DNA from: Haberlea rhodopensis
Taxonomy: Eukaryota > Streptophyta > Magnoliopsida > Lamiales > Gesneriaceae
Reading direction: 5' to 3'
DNA: 64,000 bases
Assembly: GCA_907163345.1 (NCBI GenBank)
Contig: CAJQUN010000055.1
Location: 2,046,001 to 2,110,000, forward strand
Below, one piece after another: positions 33,738 through 47,305 of this stretch. How positions within the stretch are numbered: position 1 is the first letter of the stretch; each line of letters opens with the position of its first letter. The position numbers were made by a program, and so were the translations under genes. The notes under the pieces were generated by a model. The model was not told the DNA's origin. It saw nothing but the letters and a program-made list of their open reading frames with translations, and searched no databases.

Positions 33738-35640
33738 TCTTTCCAGGTTCAAAATTATATGAAAATTTACTTTCACCTTGTTATTTTGATATTTTGTGGT
33801 ATAAAAATGTCGTTATATGTAGAGAGATAAAAAAAAAATACTACGGTTGTAGAATATGAACTTATTGGATGTATTTTTGGTATCAACCTATTATTTAATG
33901 TCAACCACCCATTTCTGCCAAGAAATCGGTGGTTGTTTCAACAAGAACAAATATATAAGCCTCAATTCCAATGACTATAGCAGCAAAGACAAAATACCAG
34001 CAAAGCCACCAAGATCATAAAAAAACCATCAACTCAGTATACTCCACAACCCCAATAATGGCACTTACAATTTAGTGAAATAAATTAAACCAATAACAAA
34101 TTAAATCCTAATAAAGTAATTATCATGTTTGAAAAAATCTAACATGAAAGTGAGTCATAAGATATTCCAAAAAGGTAAATAAAACAATAATAAATTAAAT
34201 TAAAATTAAATAATAATCAAGTTTGAAAAAAATCTAAACACAATCATGTCATGGAACATGATTTTTGCAACTTTTCTTGTTGTGTCCAGTGGAACCACAC
34301 GTAGAGCAATGACTCATTAGACGCTCATAAATAAAACCATATTTGCATAATTGATCGTATATGTTCAAGCAAAGAAGTGATTGGATGATCCCTTTGGACA
34401 TGCATCATACCCGGGATAACAAATTACACCATGATCTTATATGTCAAACAATCAACATTAAGAAGATCTTGAACTTTGTCATACAACTCTATACCTGAGA
34501 CTGTAGTGGTCGTTGCCAAAGACTTTGTATTTTTTCCATTCCAAATTCAATGAGATTTTTGAATGAATCCATACTTGCTGCCCAATCTGTACAACATGGG
34601 ACTTACGATCAGTGCACAGCTACCTTACAGAAACAAGCATATCAATGGAAATTTCTGACACAATTTCTAAACATATCAATTTCCGGAATATTTCTATGCT
34701 ACTCTCGGTAAGTACTACACCATGGAGGATAACAACATTTAGATATGTATCTTTCACCCAATATGTGAAAAGTAAACACATATCCAAGGGTTGTGGCACC
34801 CCCATGGGGTAGTACCCATTTCGAAAAGTCCAAAATAAAAATGCCCAATCATCGTTTTAAAAACATGTAGCAACCAATTCCTAAAAATTTTCAATCAAAT
34901 ACAACTCTATATAATTGAGAAATAAGATATGAAAACTCAAAAAGAAAAGATAAAAGAAATGCATAGAAATGAGATTAACTTGAGAGAAATCCTATAGAAT
35001 TTGAAGATAATCTAATGAGATTGAAGATGAGAGAATAAAATAGGACGAGAAATTGATGGTGGGAGAAGAAAATATGTTTAAAGAATATAATTGAAGCTTA
35101 ACATAATTAAAATGCCAATTTGATAAATTACTTAATTAAAACTAAAATTGATTATAGCATTGTCATGGAGGCAATTTTAGAAAATGCCTCCAATGATGAA
35201 AACCTAATTTAATTCTTATATGCGAATGCCATTAGCCCACAAAAGCCCATAATGAATTGGGCTTATCAAGGCCCAAAACCTTTTTTTTTAAATCTTTCTT
35301 TTTCTTAATACTAGTAAACAAATACTTATATTAGTAATAATCATTACGATTAGGAACTTTAAATTTTATATTTTATATAATCTTTTGATAATTAATTTCA
35401 CAAATTATTTAATTAGATATTTTTATTCTTAAAATTTATGTTTTTTCTATAATAGTTCTTTGATTTTTTCTTAAAATTAACGATCATATGACCTTTTTTT
35501 TAGTACATCATCGAACCAAAAAATTAATCTTCTTTTGCCATCATAAATAATATAGATTAAAAAAAAAATTTAATTTTAACACAATAAAATAAAGAATATA
35601 CGGTTATTATTATTATTATTACTATAACAAAAAATACCAT
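33736..35640. other. AT-rich intergenic region
   Basis: Apart from the zinc-knuckle remnant near 34300, no gene is visible. A 35240-35290 segment contains several GGGCTT/GCCCA motifs on both strands ('ttgggcttatcaaggcccaaa'). The 3' UTR of the BAG6-like gene should begin near 35851 and run left. Confidence 0.4.
34255..34330 (-). pseudogene. FAR1/MULE-type zinc-knuckle remnant
   Basis: On the minus strand a short stretch reads ERLMSHCSTCGSTGHNKKSCK. This has the CX2CX4HX4C knuckle found near the C-terminus of MuDR/FAR1-type transposase-derived proteins. Sequence further upstream on the same strand gives no sustained frame. It is likely a scrap of an old Mutator-like element or a FAR1-related gene. 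Confidence 0.45.
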
Positions 35641-35851
35641 CTCAGGAAACACAGTCAAAAGGATAAAAATACAAAAGGAAAAATTCATTGCCATCTTTCT
35701 ATGAAGATAGTAAAGAACAAGTAACAGCTATGAGCCAACTGCCGAAGTGTCGCCTGCACCATATGAAACTAGTCATACAACATCCATAATCTCCCTTCAT
35801 CAAAGCACCCACTGGCCCGGTCTGGATTCGGCTGATCGAGTGCCTACGTTG

Positions 35852-38800
35852 TCACTCCCTCTGTATCATATCAGCAAAGAACATTCATCATACAACTTCT
35901 AGTGTTAGCAAACAGGTGTCTCAGTGTTAATCAATCATACCCTTTGTCGTTTTGATCTTTCTGGTGACTCGGGGCCGCAGAGGCTCTCATGACTGGGAGA
36001 AGCCTCCTCATCCTGGTTTTCATCAGCCTGCAAGTGCCACATAAATTAAAACCAGAATCTCGGGAAGAAAAACGAAAAGCTTTTAGATTGTCAATGGACT
36101 CTAGGGTATCTCAAATTCAATTCCTTTGGATGAATATATGTGTGTCACCTGTGTTTCGATAGAAGTCGCTCCAATGTTCTCGGTAATCATGGGCATTAAC
36201 TGATGAAGTATATTCGATAAAAGTACCCCTTCATTGCTCACGGTTGATGATGCAGCTGCTGATTCAACATCCGGCGTTACTTCACCAGGACTTGGAATCA
36301 AACCGGAACTCAGGGGATTGGCAGTCTCCCCTGGAAATACTGTCCTCAGAAGCTGCTCAAGTCCACCCTGGATCTGAGCAGAGAATTCTTGACCGATAAT
36401 CGCTTCTGCAGCTGAATTACTAATGCCTGAAAAGTTGAGTTAAAGTTCATAACCTTATTATATATAAATCACTTAGCTCACAGGTAAAATTACCTCACAT
36501 AAATTATAGGGATAATTGCAGGCTTACCATTAACTCCAGTAACACCATCATTTAGCTGTTGTGGAGCAGAAACAGATGTAGATTGTTGAGTGTTGCCAAC
36601 AGGACCGTGATGTTGATCCAATGCTTGGGAAGCTATTGCACCATTTGGATTTCTTGTAGTTACTTGCTGAACTCTTGCCAAGACTGGATACAATATTCCT
36701 ATTGAACTACGAGACGAATCAGCACCACGCCCAACAGCTGCAGGAACTGTGGTCACTACAGTTCTGATAGGAATTGCCCGCACTTGGGGTTCACCGTTAC
36801 TTGAATTTGAATCAAATCCTGCAGGCTCTTGTGGACCAGAATTTACATTATTAGAAGACACCGGAGCACCTTGCCCATGAGGCTGTGACCCAGTTGTCTC
36901 TCTTCGAGGAAATACTGAACCTGATTTAAATAACAATAAAAAAATGTGTGAATGCAATTAAAGATCAAGCTTTTCCAGTGGTCATAATGATAAAGTTCTA
37001 CCATTATGTCACAAGAAATTTAAGCCTTTCCAGAGGTCCTCAAGAAAAAGCTCTTGGAGTGGAATTTCTACAGCACCTGTTCGTATTCTGATGTCAATAT
37101 TTCTAGGGAGAAATCCAGAACCAGCAGAGCCTGCAGCTAACCCAGAGCCCTGTTGAGCAGTACCAACCGGAATTGAACCAAAACTTGCTCCTGGTTGGAA
37201 GGGCAGTGGCTGTAGTTGGTAAATAAAGCAGAGGGTGAGCAAATTTTATAGCACAACCAATGGGAGGAACAGTTATTAAACCAAACACCACCTGAACCAT
37301 GATAGGATTGGGCCCTGTTGAGGATACAAAAACAGACGGACCAGAATTCACCATAGCATCAGCCTAAGGATGGAAATAATAATCCATGTTAGTTATGTTC
37401 AAACAAATCACTTTTTTAAGAAGCTACCTTCATAAACTGAAAGTAGGCACTGGATACCATAAAAATGTTCAATCAAACCAGGGAGTGAATAAACATACCG
37501 GTGTCTGACCCATCCTCAGAGTCATTATTGCCCTGCCAAGCTCAAGCAATAAAGATCCCAAATTTTGGAAAAGAGCTCCTGATCTTACAGCATAAGATTG
37601 AATTCTTGACCGCTCTAATGAATCAGCAACATTGGCGTGAGAGTGCAGTTGTCCAGCAAGCTGCTGCAGTTTAAGACAGTTATAGAAGCACAAACCTTTA
37701 AACCACAAAAGAGCATGATGTTCGTCATCTTAGATGATCACTTGAACATGATTTTCTAATATCAGTTGAAATATCAAGGATAAATGACTTGCATATCCCA
37801 TAACATTCAAAAAGACTAGCATTTCAGATAGAGAGTAAATATTTGCAAACAAGTTCATATGTATCTAGATGTACATCTCAAATAATATATAAAGGCTTCC
37901 AAAAGTAGGGTGCATTCTATAAATCAAATATCTTAAATAAACGGATATTGAGCCAAATACATGCACAAGAAAAAGAAAATAGAGGAGACACAAGGTGGGA
38001 AAATAGTTTTCATCATGGCCCTTATAAAGAAGGAAAGAATCCACATATCCTTCTAAGCACATCCAAAATTACAACAAAAATTGGAATATGGTGAACCACT
38101 GTTTGACCAATAGTTGGCCACAAGTTTCAGTTTACGACAAACACTGATCGACAAGATGTTGGAATCAGTAACCTAAAGAAACACTTTCAAAATCAACTCT
38201 CTTTGTCAGCACATCATTCTACATAAAACACAAAACCCATAAACGAAATTTCCAAAATTTAAAATCTCATTCACATCCAATGCCAAACCAAAGAAGCTCT
38301 CACCATCAATTTTAAAAAATGATAATACACACTTTTAAAACTATTTTCAAAACTTTTGTGGACAAGTTTATATAAAGTCCAACCAAATGCCACCAAAAAG
38401 TCTTAAATTAAAGGACACAGAAAGATGCTTGATGTTCTCAACAAGTATTTATCACATTGTACTATTACATCTCCTAATTTTAAGTAAAGTATAGATTGAA
38501 ATATAGAAATCATCGTTCCATAGATCTGCCATTGTGTGAAGCAACAAATTGCAACACATTATAAATTAGCCGAAACAATTACACCTCATAATTCCATAGC
38601 CTACCCCAATCCATTGCGATTAGAGGCTTAGTAATTGTTGTTGTTTACACCTCATAATTCCAGATTGCAAGCAAGTACAAGATGTAATAAGCAAGGAAAT
38701 GATATGCATAATCATGGTCAATGGCAATCATACAACCATGCAATTCAATCGTCTTTAAAAATATAACTATGAACTTCAATTAACTCTTCAGTTAGGGAGA

Positions 38801-41800
38801 TTGATAAACAACCCTCCATTGATTTATACCAGGTTTGACATACCGATAAGCATTCTGTGGCTTGGCCAACAAGCAGTTGTCTGGCAGATGTCATCACCTC
38901 TGCCAAGGTCTCTGGTGTCAGAAGCCCTCTGGCCTCCTGAGAATGTACATTAGTGTTCAATTCTTGTCCATCACTCTCAGAAAAACCAGTTCTTCCAACA
39001 TTTGCAATCTGTCCACCAGCTGGAAAGTCGACAACTCAAAACTTCAGCATAAGAAAAGTTGATGGAACAAAATGGAAGAGATACAAGTTTCGATCAAGGA
39101 GAGTTCCAGACCATTGGCAATAAATTCTTGCCTCAAATGACTTAAGTACTGTAACAAAGTAGTCAATGAATCGGGTATTATCTGCAACGAAAGTATGAAC
39201 AAGAAACATATTCATTTTATTCAAAGATTAATATAGGGAGAGGAAGTAATATGCTTATGAAGATAACAGAGCAATTACACATTCATTTATAGAAAACATA
39301 AAACTACATTCCTTGTTTATTTGTTGTATCAAAGTCAAACTGTGTGCAATAAAAACGATAAACCAATTGCTACCGGTGGCTGCATAGTTTCCACTGGAAC
39401 AGATGCAGCAGCTAGTTGGTCAGACTGCATTCTGCTAGAATTTCTCAGACCACTAAGACTGGGCGCAGTTGAAAGCCGATCCGAAGGAAGTTGCTGTGCA
39501 AGAGAAACATCAGAAAAGAAAAATCAATTGAAATCAAGTGTATCTCAGAAGAACACTAAAATAAAGATGGCCTTGTGTCAAACCAGCATAGCACTCTCGT
39601 ATAGTAGAAAAGATTGCTAATAGTCAAGCATTCACACTTACATTAAGATCAATTCCTTCACCACCATTTCCAGACCTTGGGGTTCCAAAAGAACTAAGAA
39701 CTGCTGAAACAATCTATAAGGCAAACCACAAGAACATAAATGTCTATTAGAGACTTATAATCATACTCATATAATGTAGTGAATGCTCATATACTTACTC
39801 GATTGAGATCAGGAAAAGCTCCATCTCCATGATCTGATAAGTTGATGGTTCCAACAACCATTCCAGAACTTGCTCGGTTGCCAGAATTAAGCCCAGTTCC
39901 TATAGTTGGATCAGTTGCTGTAAAAACAAAAGGCTTGATATTCAGGATACTAGATAACAGCCTTTAAAAATAGCATAAACAGAATGAACATTGAACTTAA
40001 GGAAGTAAGAGACCTATAGCAGTAAACAAATATTGGATCATCAACGTGGCACAAATTCATCTAAATATGGGCATATCCACAAAATAAAATTGTTTGCACA
40101 ATAGTATTGAGAGACAATGAGCAGCTATCACGTTGGAACTTACAATGCTTTCAATATAGATGTTGTTTATGGTTTTGATTAATTCCCTAGGATGGGACAA
40201 AACTAAGGAGGTGTTTGAAGAAGCTTGCTTCAACGTGATTGTTGATTTGATTAGAATAAGCTCAAAGCTACATGGCTACAGATTTTATCAAGCAATAAAA
40301 GATTCTCTAATTATCAGCCATATTTAGTAATCAAGGTCCTAGGACGTTTCTGTTTTGATAGATTATGCATCCGTGAATACAAATTCAGTTCATAATATGC
40401 TCACAGATATGTTTAAACAACATTCACTCTTATTCAAGAACTCAACCAAAGAAAAGTAAAACAAATCCAAATAATAATCTTGATAATAATTTTCTCAAAT
40501 CAATTCAAATAATCATAACCTAGTCATGTTAACCAACAAAAATCAAAGACTGCAGGAGATAAGGGCTTTCTTATCTTGTTCTAAGAATTATAATAATTTA
40601 AAATCGGAAAAGTGAAACACCTTCATGATGTTTCTAGAAGATGACATCCCTACTTCCCAACCAAATGTGCCGGTGTGTTCACACTAGCTAAACTGATAAT
40701 GTAAAATCCATAATTCTATAAGGACAATAATTCTTAGCGAGCACAACGTATGAAACAATTTCAATCTCAAGATGCGGAATTTGCACTACCTATGCAATGA
40801 TTAATCTATTGAATGAAATATATACTAAACCAAACCTTGACGATCAAATGAGCTCTCAGGAGATGGAGCAACTGGTTGTCTCACTACCAAGTGAAGGGTG
40901 TGACCATCTTCTACGTCTACAGGTTCATGCATTAAGAAACTCAAGCAAAGGATGGATGATAAGAAACGACCCCTTCTAAGATTCTCACCCAACCTCTGAA
41001 ATTCATAGCTTAACAGAAATGAATATAATAAATACATCTTAATAGAATAAAAACAAAATGTGCAATGTCATAGAATACAAATACTATAGACTTGTGGATA
41101 TATTTCTTCGTTCCAACAGCTCAAATATTCTTTTTGTTATCAATTATCCTCATAGGGAAAACACCGTCCCTGTTGTTTGAATAGAAATCGTATTTACAAC
41201 TCACTGATTGGATCATGGACCAACCAGCTTGAACCAACTCTTGCCTGAATTAGAAACAACGATGGCAATGTTCCAGGTCGATTTAGTAAGATTATAATAT
41301 AATCTTAGTAATAAGGCGTTTTCAAATAAAGTTTTCTAAGAGAAACTAATATTTAGTACTATTATTGTGCAAACAATTTAGACTTGCTTTAAAGCATTAA
41401 AGTAGCATGTTATGCCATAAAATGATGATACTAACTAGAGAATACAATGCTCTTAAAAAATCTAAATTACTCTTGCAGTCCAGACTCACATGATTTTATA
41501 TAGTAAATGAAAATGAAAAGGAAAATATATCAGCTTAAACAACAAATATTTCCAATCAACAATTATCTAAAACTCTCAATATCTAAAACTAGAGTTCATC
41601 CATACAGTGAAAAAAAGGCTCAATTTTAGAGTGTCCGATAGAAACTCCAGTCAAAAGTTCAGATACAATCAGTAAGCAAGAAAAAAACAATGAAAATGTT
41701 ATGATATGGAATTTATTACTATAAACCAGTAGTCATTTTACACCTATTACGACCAAAGTCGTTCTGAAGAAGATGGCCCCCTAAGAAACTAAAAAACAAA

Positions 41801-43595
41801 TTCCGTAACTGAATATTTCCCCCTCCCCCTATAACTGCCCATTCAAATTATATATCCCCCCCAACCCTCCTTTTTATTCTTCTAGTATAAACCTTCAATA
41901 CTGGTAGCTTACGAAATCTTTTGACTATCTTGGCCCAATCCAATAGAATCCCTCAAGCCCAAATCCGTAACAGTGTCTCACTAGTTCCAGACATTCACGA
42001 AAAAGAACCAATGAATGTGCAATAAAATCATTCGTAAGCTTAATCACATTCACATTCTACACGCAAAACAGGCAGTCCATACTCTTTCAAAGGAATTGCC
42101 TATTGACTCCCCTGAAATGAATCATTACCATGTACTCAAACTGTTTCCCAAATGTTTACATCTATCTCCATTATTTACATGGATCCAACCAAGGACTAAC
42201 AACAAGAGAGTCATCCACTCATCTAAGCCACAGCGATCTCACAATGTAACAGTAAATACACACTTTTCTCATCTTTCTTGACACAAAAAAAATAAAATTG
42301 TGTAGATTTTTCTTTGCCTCATGTTATACACTTGAGGAAATTTCATTTACCAAGTATCTTATTTAAAGAAAGATGGAACTACCAGCCACCAGAAAACAGC
42401 TTGCTTAATCGACGGCGCCTCATCATTTCACGAATTACGTTAACATTGCAAATGAAAGTTCATGTAAGTAACCATACCTGGGAATTGAATAAAACTTAGA
42501 AAAAGCCTCCACGTTCAAATCAAAAGACAGAAAGAAACAAACAATAGAAAAAAAGTCAACAATAAAAAAAGAGCCCTTCCCTACAACTCAAAGGAAAGTC
42601 TATCAAATCAAAACTACCAAAGGATACGGTAGGCAGAGAGAAGTTGATCGTCCTTCAAAACTTTTCCACGGCATATAAGGCGTTGTTGCTCAGACAGGAC
42701 ACCAGTTACAGAAGCAATCTGTTCCTTAAGTTCAGGAACAGGAACCTGCAACCAACATACAACTTAAGAAACTAAGAATAAATTGAATTCATTATTTAAA
42801 AGCAAATTTCAATTAGTCAGCAACAACATCAAGTATCATTGCCGTGATCCTGCTGATGCATATTTATGCATTAGCCTGGTGATAATGTATCTAGCAAACA
42901 GCTAGCATTATCGAATTAAATTGGAAAAACAACTTGCGCCTTCCCATCCCACCACAGATTCCTCATCTTATCTACACAGAAACAGTCAAAACCACTTTCA
43001 TCCAGATCCCAACCGCCCAAGTTGCAGGCTTGTCTCCAATTCAAAAACCATGATGCACCACTCCCTTTTCTTAGACCTGGAATGTACTACAAACTCTAAA
43101 TTTTATTTCAATCACTCACTGACTGTTTGCTGGTCACCCCAGGACACAAGTACACAATCATCACTTTGAATCATTACATTGAAATTCTAGGAGAAATATC
43201 TCCACATCAGTATAATATAGGTTTATTTCCATCAGAAACCATTGAATTTGATAGATATTCTAATCATAAATGAGTAGAGCAAAAAGAAGAACCTCTGATC
43301 CATGGGTAACTCAAATCACAAGTATACTTGAGCTTTATGATCATATGTATATGGCGCACATATAAAACATGTGGCTGAATAAACTAAAGCACGGACATAG
43401 GCAAAGGTGCAACAGGCATACAAATGTGACTGACAAAAGATACGAGCAAAGGGGAATATATTTTACGCATTTATCCACTCGCAGTGTGAAAGTTTGAGAA
43501 TCCAACGTCTTGATCTTTATCTCAACGGTAGTTTCAGAACATTCAGCCACATCATTATGGGATATGTCTGTGCACTCACCACTATTACTTCCCAT
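35852..43595 (-). CDS. BAG6: BAG6/Scythe-like ubiquitin-domain protein (CIP73 type)
   Basis: Fifteen coding exons join in phase to about 673 residues: 43467-43595, 42628-42745, 40836-40916, 39799-39917, 39642-39713, 39374-39493, 39112-39181, 38844-39019, 37499-37663, 37292-37363, 37077-37209, 36528-36920, 36149-36426, 35941-36027 and 35852-35860. All introns are GT-AG. An N-terminal ubiquitin-like domain (about residues 24-97) reads TVEIKIKTLDSQTFTLRVDKC and GVLSEQQRLICRGKVLKDDQL. The remainder is low-complexity, rich in Ser, Gly, Pro and Gln, with conserved IPDSLTTLLQYLSHLRQEF and FLPRNIDIRIRTG blocks. The C-terminus is short and basic (SKRQRRE). The family acts as a chaperone or quality-control holdase; legume CIP73 binds the symbiotic kinase CCaMK. 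The size agrees with CIP73. The intron 1 acceptor, the last short exon and the exact stop are less certain than the rest. Confidence 0.9.
38580..38662 (+). mobile_element. 49-bp RTE LINE tail with 17-bp target duplication, in a BAG6 intron
   Basis: The insert 38597-38645 is just the LINE 3' end: 'cctaccccaatccattgcgat' type sequence, 'aggcttagtaa' and a (TTG)n tail. The 17-bp repeat 'tacacctcataattcca' flanks it at 38580-38596 and 38646-38662. A long target duplication and extreme 5' truncation are what target-primed reverse transcription produces. The orientation is plus, opposite to the host gene. Confidence 0.9.
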
Positions 43596-44017
43596 CTTAT
43601 CGAAGATCTGACAGCCTGAAATCAGCTAGGTTAGACGTGTTGATAAAAAGATTTGAACGCCACAGTTGGAAAAGATGAAACTATGAAATTTTGACACAAG
43701 CCACTCCAACAATAGAACCAAAAAAGCAGCAAGAAGGAAAAAGTGAATCAAGCGTATTTACGCAATAAAGGAATTTTACATGTTTCACAAAAAGCGGGAA
43801 ATACTAGATAAAAGCTTGGCGGGCTTAACTAGATGTTCCCTACCCCCCTATGTTTCCAATAACAGGAAACTCCTGCCTGCATCCGACATCAGATCAATCA
43901 ACCGAGAAAAATGAATTCTGCACTCGCTCAATTTTAATGAGAGAAAAAAACAGAGATGAAAAACATCCCATCCTGGGATATGCCTATTCAAGGATTCATA
44001 TCTCCATTTTTAGCATA
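43596..44017 (-). other. BAG6-like 5' UTR exon end and start of its 5'-UTR intron
   Basis: On the minus strand a good acceptor, CTGATTTCAG|GCTGTCAG, ends at 43616. It leaves only 20 bases of UTR before the ATG, so the gene should have an upstream UTR exon further right. The adjoining sequence is ordinary AT-rich intron. The likely upstream exon is near 51005-51090, beyond the three-LTR element. Confidence 0.5.
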
Positions 44018-44022
44018 TTTAG

Positions 44023-44791
44023 TGTTAGATTTGTATCAACTAATTCGAATCCAAGTCGCAAGCAGGGGTTTGGTTGGATGCACCAGGCTGTTGTAGGTGG
44101 TTAACAGCAGTTACAAATGCAGTTGAGGAAGACATGCTGACTGGATGAAGGCTAGAAGGTAACCTGCTGTGCAGGTTATCAATTGTTGCATCTATAAATT
44201 AGAAAGCAGGGCACGGCATATGGGTGAGTGAGATGAAAAAGAAAAACAAAAGAGGGGCTTCATTCTCTCGGCAGAAGAAAAGAGAGGAGAAGCACACAGA
44301 AGATAGCAGAATGTGAGAGACACAGAGAGGTTGAGAGGAAAGATTATAGACGGATATCTTGTAGAGTTTTGTAGGAGCAATTGTGCTAGTGATTCCATAG
44401 AGAGATTCATTGTAATCAATAGAAGTGAATCGAATGGGAATCATATGGTGTAATTGCTTGGTTTACTCAAAAGAAATCAAAAAATCTCCTCCCGTGGACG
44501 TTAGGACCGATGTTGAGGCCGAACCACGTAAATAGTGTCTTGTTCGTTCTTGTTTTCTTTGTGTATGTCATTGATGTATCTTGCCTTGTGATTATCTCGA
44601 TTGTGTCTATCATTTCGTGCCCATTAATCTGTTAATGCGTGTGTGTTTGTTCATGCAATGGGAGTTAATGACGTCTTTAGTTCGAGTTCTTGGTATGGTT
44701 ATTGTGGTGAAAGTGCATTCTGTAATCGGGTGTTTGTAATGCCTGGTAATCAAGATTCTTGATCGGGAATTGAGTTGCTAAATTCATAACA
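44023..44791 (+). repeat. LTR 1 of the three-LTR element
   Basis: This 769-bp LTR runs TGTTAGATTTG...TTCATAACA. It is preceded by the TTTAG target duplication and followed by a primer-site-like 'actggcgccg'. Confidence 0.9.
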
Positions 44792-44996
44792 ACTGGCGCC
44801 GTCCGTGGGAATCGACCACGACAAGAAATGCGATCAAGAATCGGGATGGTGCGGCCAAAAGAATGGAAGTGATCAAAGCCAAAGAAAAAAAGAGGGAAGC
44901 GAGCAGTTCTGGAGGACGAAGAACTTGGGCAGCGTTTCCTTTATTAAAAGAGACGAGGGAGGTTTCAGGAATTCAAGATTGCACCAAGACCATCCA

Positions 44997-47305
44997 TGTA
45001 AGGCCCTCGTACTGTATTATCGGAAATCATGTTTAGCTTCTCAAAATTATGTGATTTATCTTATGTTTATCATATGGTTGAGAATAAACATAAGGCATAT
45101 TATCATTGATAACAACTTGAGATCATACTTCACATTTTGTAAATGTGATGTCCCGATATTTGATAATGAGAATTAAGTACAATTTGTACATTAATTTGTT
45201 AATTAGTTAGAAATTAAGTAATGAGAATATAATCTAATTAATGAGAGTGGAAATTGATCTTGTATATGTCAATTGACAGTCGGGTCAGAACATGGTGAAT
45301 TGACAAATATATTTTTGAATATTCGGATTAACACCGAAATTTTATTAAAATAATTTAATAAATATAAAATTTGTATTAAAGCGAATGATTTAATTTTTGT
45401 GATTCAAATAAGGACATGAAGTTAGGTGTGGACTGTATATGTAATATACATGCACCAGTACACCGGTGACACCCCGATGTTCATAATTGGTCGGAGAATT
45501 AATATATATCGGTGTAGGATGTAAAACACACAATAAAACGTGTAAAACACACACAGATCGCGGACACACACTAAAACGTGCGAAAACACACACTGCTCGG
45601 CGATTCACCGACCACCGTGTACTTATCCGCTTCGTTAGCCGCCGTCCGACCACCTAACGACGATACCGACCTACCACAGTGTTCACAACTCTCAGGCGCA
45701 CATTTCCATACCAGATAATCTAATTTTGGTGTTCGAAAAGTGCTTCGATTTTATCCTGGAACGGATGAAGTTGAGCAGACTAGGGTTTGATTGCTTTTGG
45801 TTCGATTTCTTCGAATCTACTACGAATTGGATGAAGCCAATGCACCAAATATCTTCCTTGCACCTGGACGAAACTTTCTACACCGGTCACCGCCTCTACC
45901 GCCGCCGGAACTCGCCGGAATCGTACGAAATGCGTGCGTGAACTGTGTGCGATTTTGGGTAAATTGGATATCCGATTTTTCCGACTTTGTTTCGATAATT
46001 ACCGGTTAATTTGGACTATAATTGTTGAATAATAATTTGAATTGGTGAAAAATAATTTAACAAATTAAATTGTGATATAATCGCATCAATTTAATTACCG
46101 TAAATTGGTTAAGCTGTGACTAAAATTGATAACTAATTTTTAATGATTAGTTTCTTGAATTGTGAATTTATATTGATATGCAGTAACTACTTTGACTCTA
46201 CAAGCTCAAGTATCGAGAAGTAAAGCTATGTTGCGATCAGGTAACATACGACAGGTATCTTTATCATTTGATATATGATTTGTTGTTGAATTATGTGACT
46301 TACGTGGCTACGTGATTTTATTTAAATTATGTGGCATTCATAGCATTCATAATTGCACATCGATATATGAAAATAAATGTTTTGTTAACACACATCAGTT
46401 TTTATACATACATCGATGCATGACATACACGTTGAGCTATATCCTTGAATACCCTGATATTTCTTGGATTCTGATATCGAACATTGGGGATTGGTACTGC
46501 GATACTATGTTGGCATTACATGGCCCGATATGTATAGGGAATCGTGCTCCCCTTCGATTGATATGATTTGTTAAGACAGGGGATTGGTGGCACCTTGCTG
46601 ATGTCATCCGTCTGGATATCCCTATATGATTATGTGATGTCAGGACCTGGGGTTGGTGGCGCTTTGCCGACGTCCATCCGTCTGGATACCCTATAGGCTT
46701 GACAGGCTCGAGCTATTTTGATAAGGTTGGACTTTCGTTTATTGATTCAGATATACCCAGTGGATGGGTGTACGTATGATACCGACATGACATGACATGG
46801 CATGAATTGCATTGCATTGCATCATATATCACATTTTATAGATACATGATGTATATTCTATGATCGTTCCATATTGGGCTTTTGCTCACCCCCAAGGGGG
46901 GCTGTTGTTGTCTTTGTGTGTGGACAATGGCAGGTGGTACAGGTGACAGGACGCCAGAGAGGGCACGTCCGGTGGGAGTCACACTTGAGGTTTACTCTTG
47001 TTTATCCCAGTAGTCTTTGTACCAGGGATGTATCCCTGTAGTGTGATGGGTCTATGTATATTTTGTTTATTTTATTTTACCCTAGTTTGATTTACGTATG
47101 CTGGTTTATGTTGATGGATATGAAACTGGTGGTATTTATATATTTTTAGTAGATGTTGATTTGGGTTGGTGGTATGTTCCTCGTGCAATGAGGTCATGCC
47201 GAAATTTTTAGGGCCACATGTTATGAAATATTAAACAAATCTTCCGCTGTTTACGCTTAATTATCATTGTGATCATTATTACATGATTAGGATTGGGCCC
47301 TCACA
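44997..47305 (+). mobile_element. Solo LTR of a second chromovirus, nested in the three-LTR element
   Basis: A 2309-bp block begins TGTAAGGCCC and ends GGGCCCTCACA. It is flanked by ATCCA at 44992-44996 and 47306-47310. The paralogous interior at about 48970 shows the empty site, 'gaccatccatgtgtagattc', which confirms the insertion point. Like the first chromovirus it has long LTRs, GGGCCC near the end and a 'gctcaccc...caggtgacag' region. The interior and second LTR are missing, so it is a solo LTR left by recombination. Confidence 0.9.

Noticed and set aside
44805..45176. Open frame across the junction of the three-LTR interior and the solo LTR
   Set aside because: It crosses the solo-LTR insertion point and has no recognisable domain.
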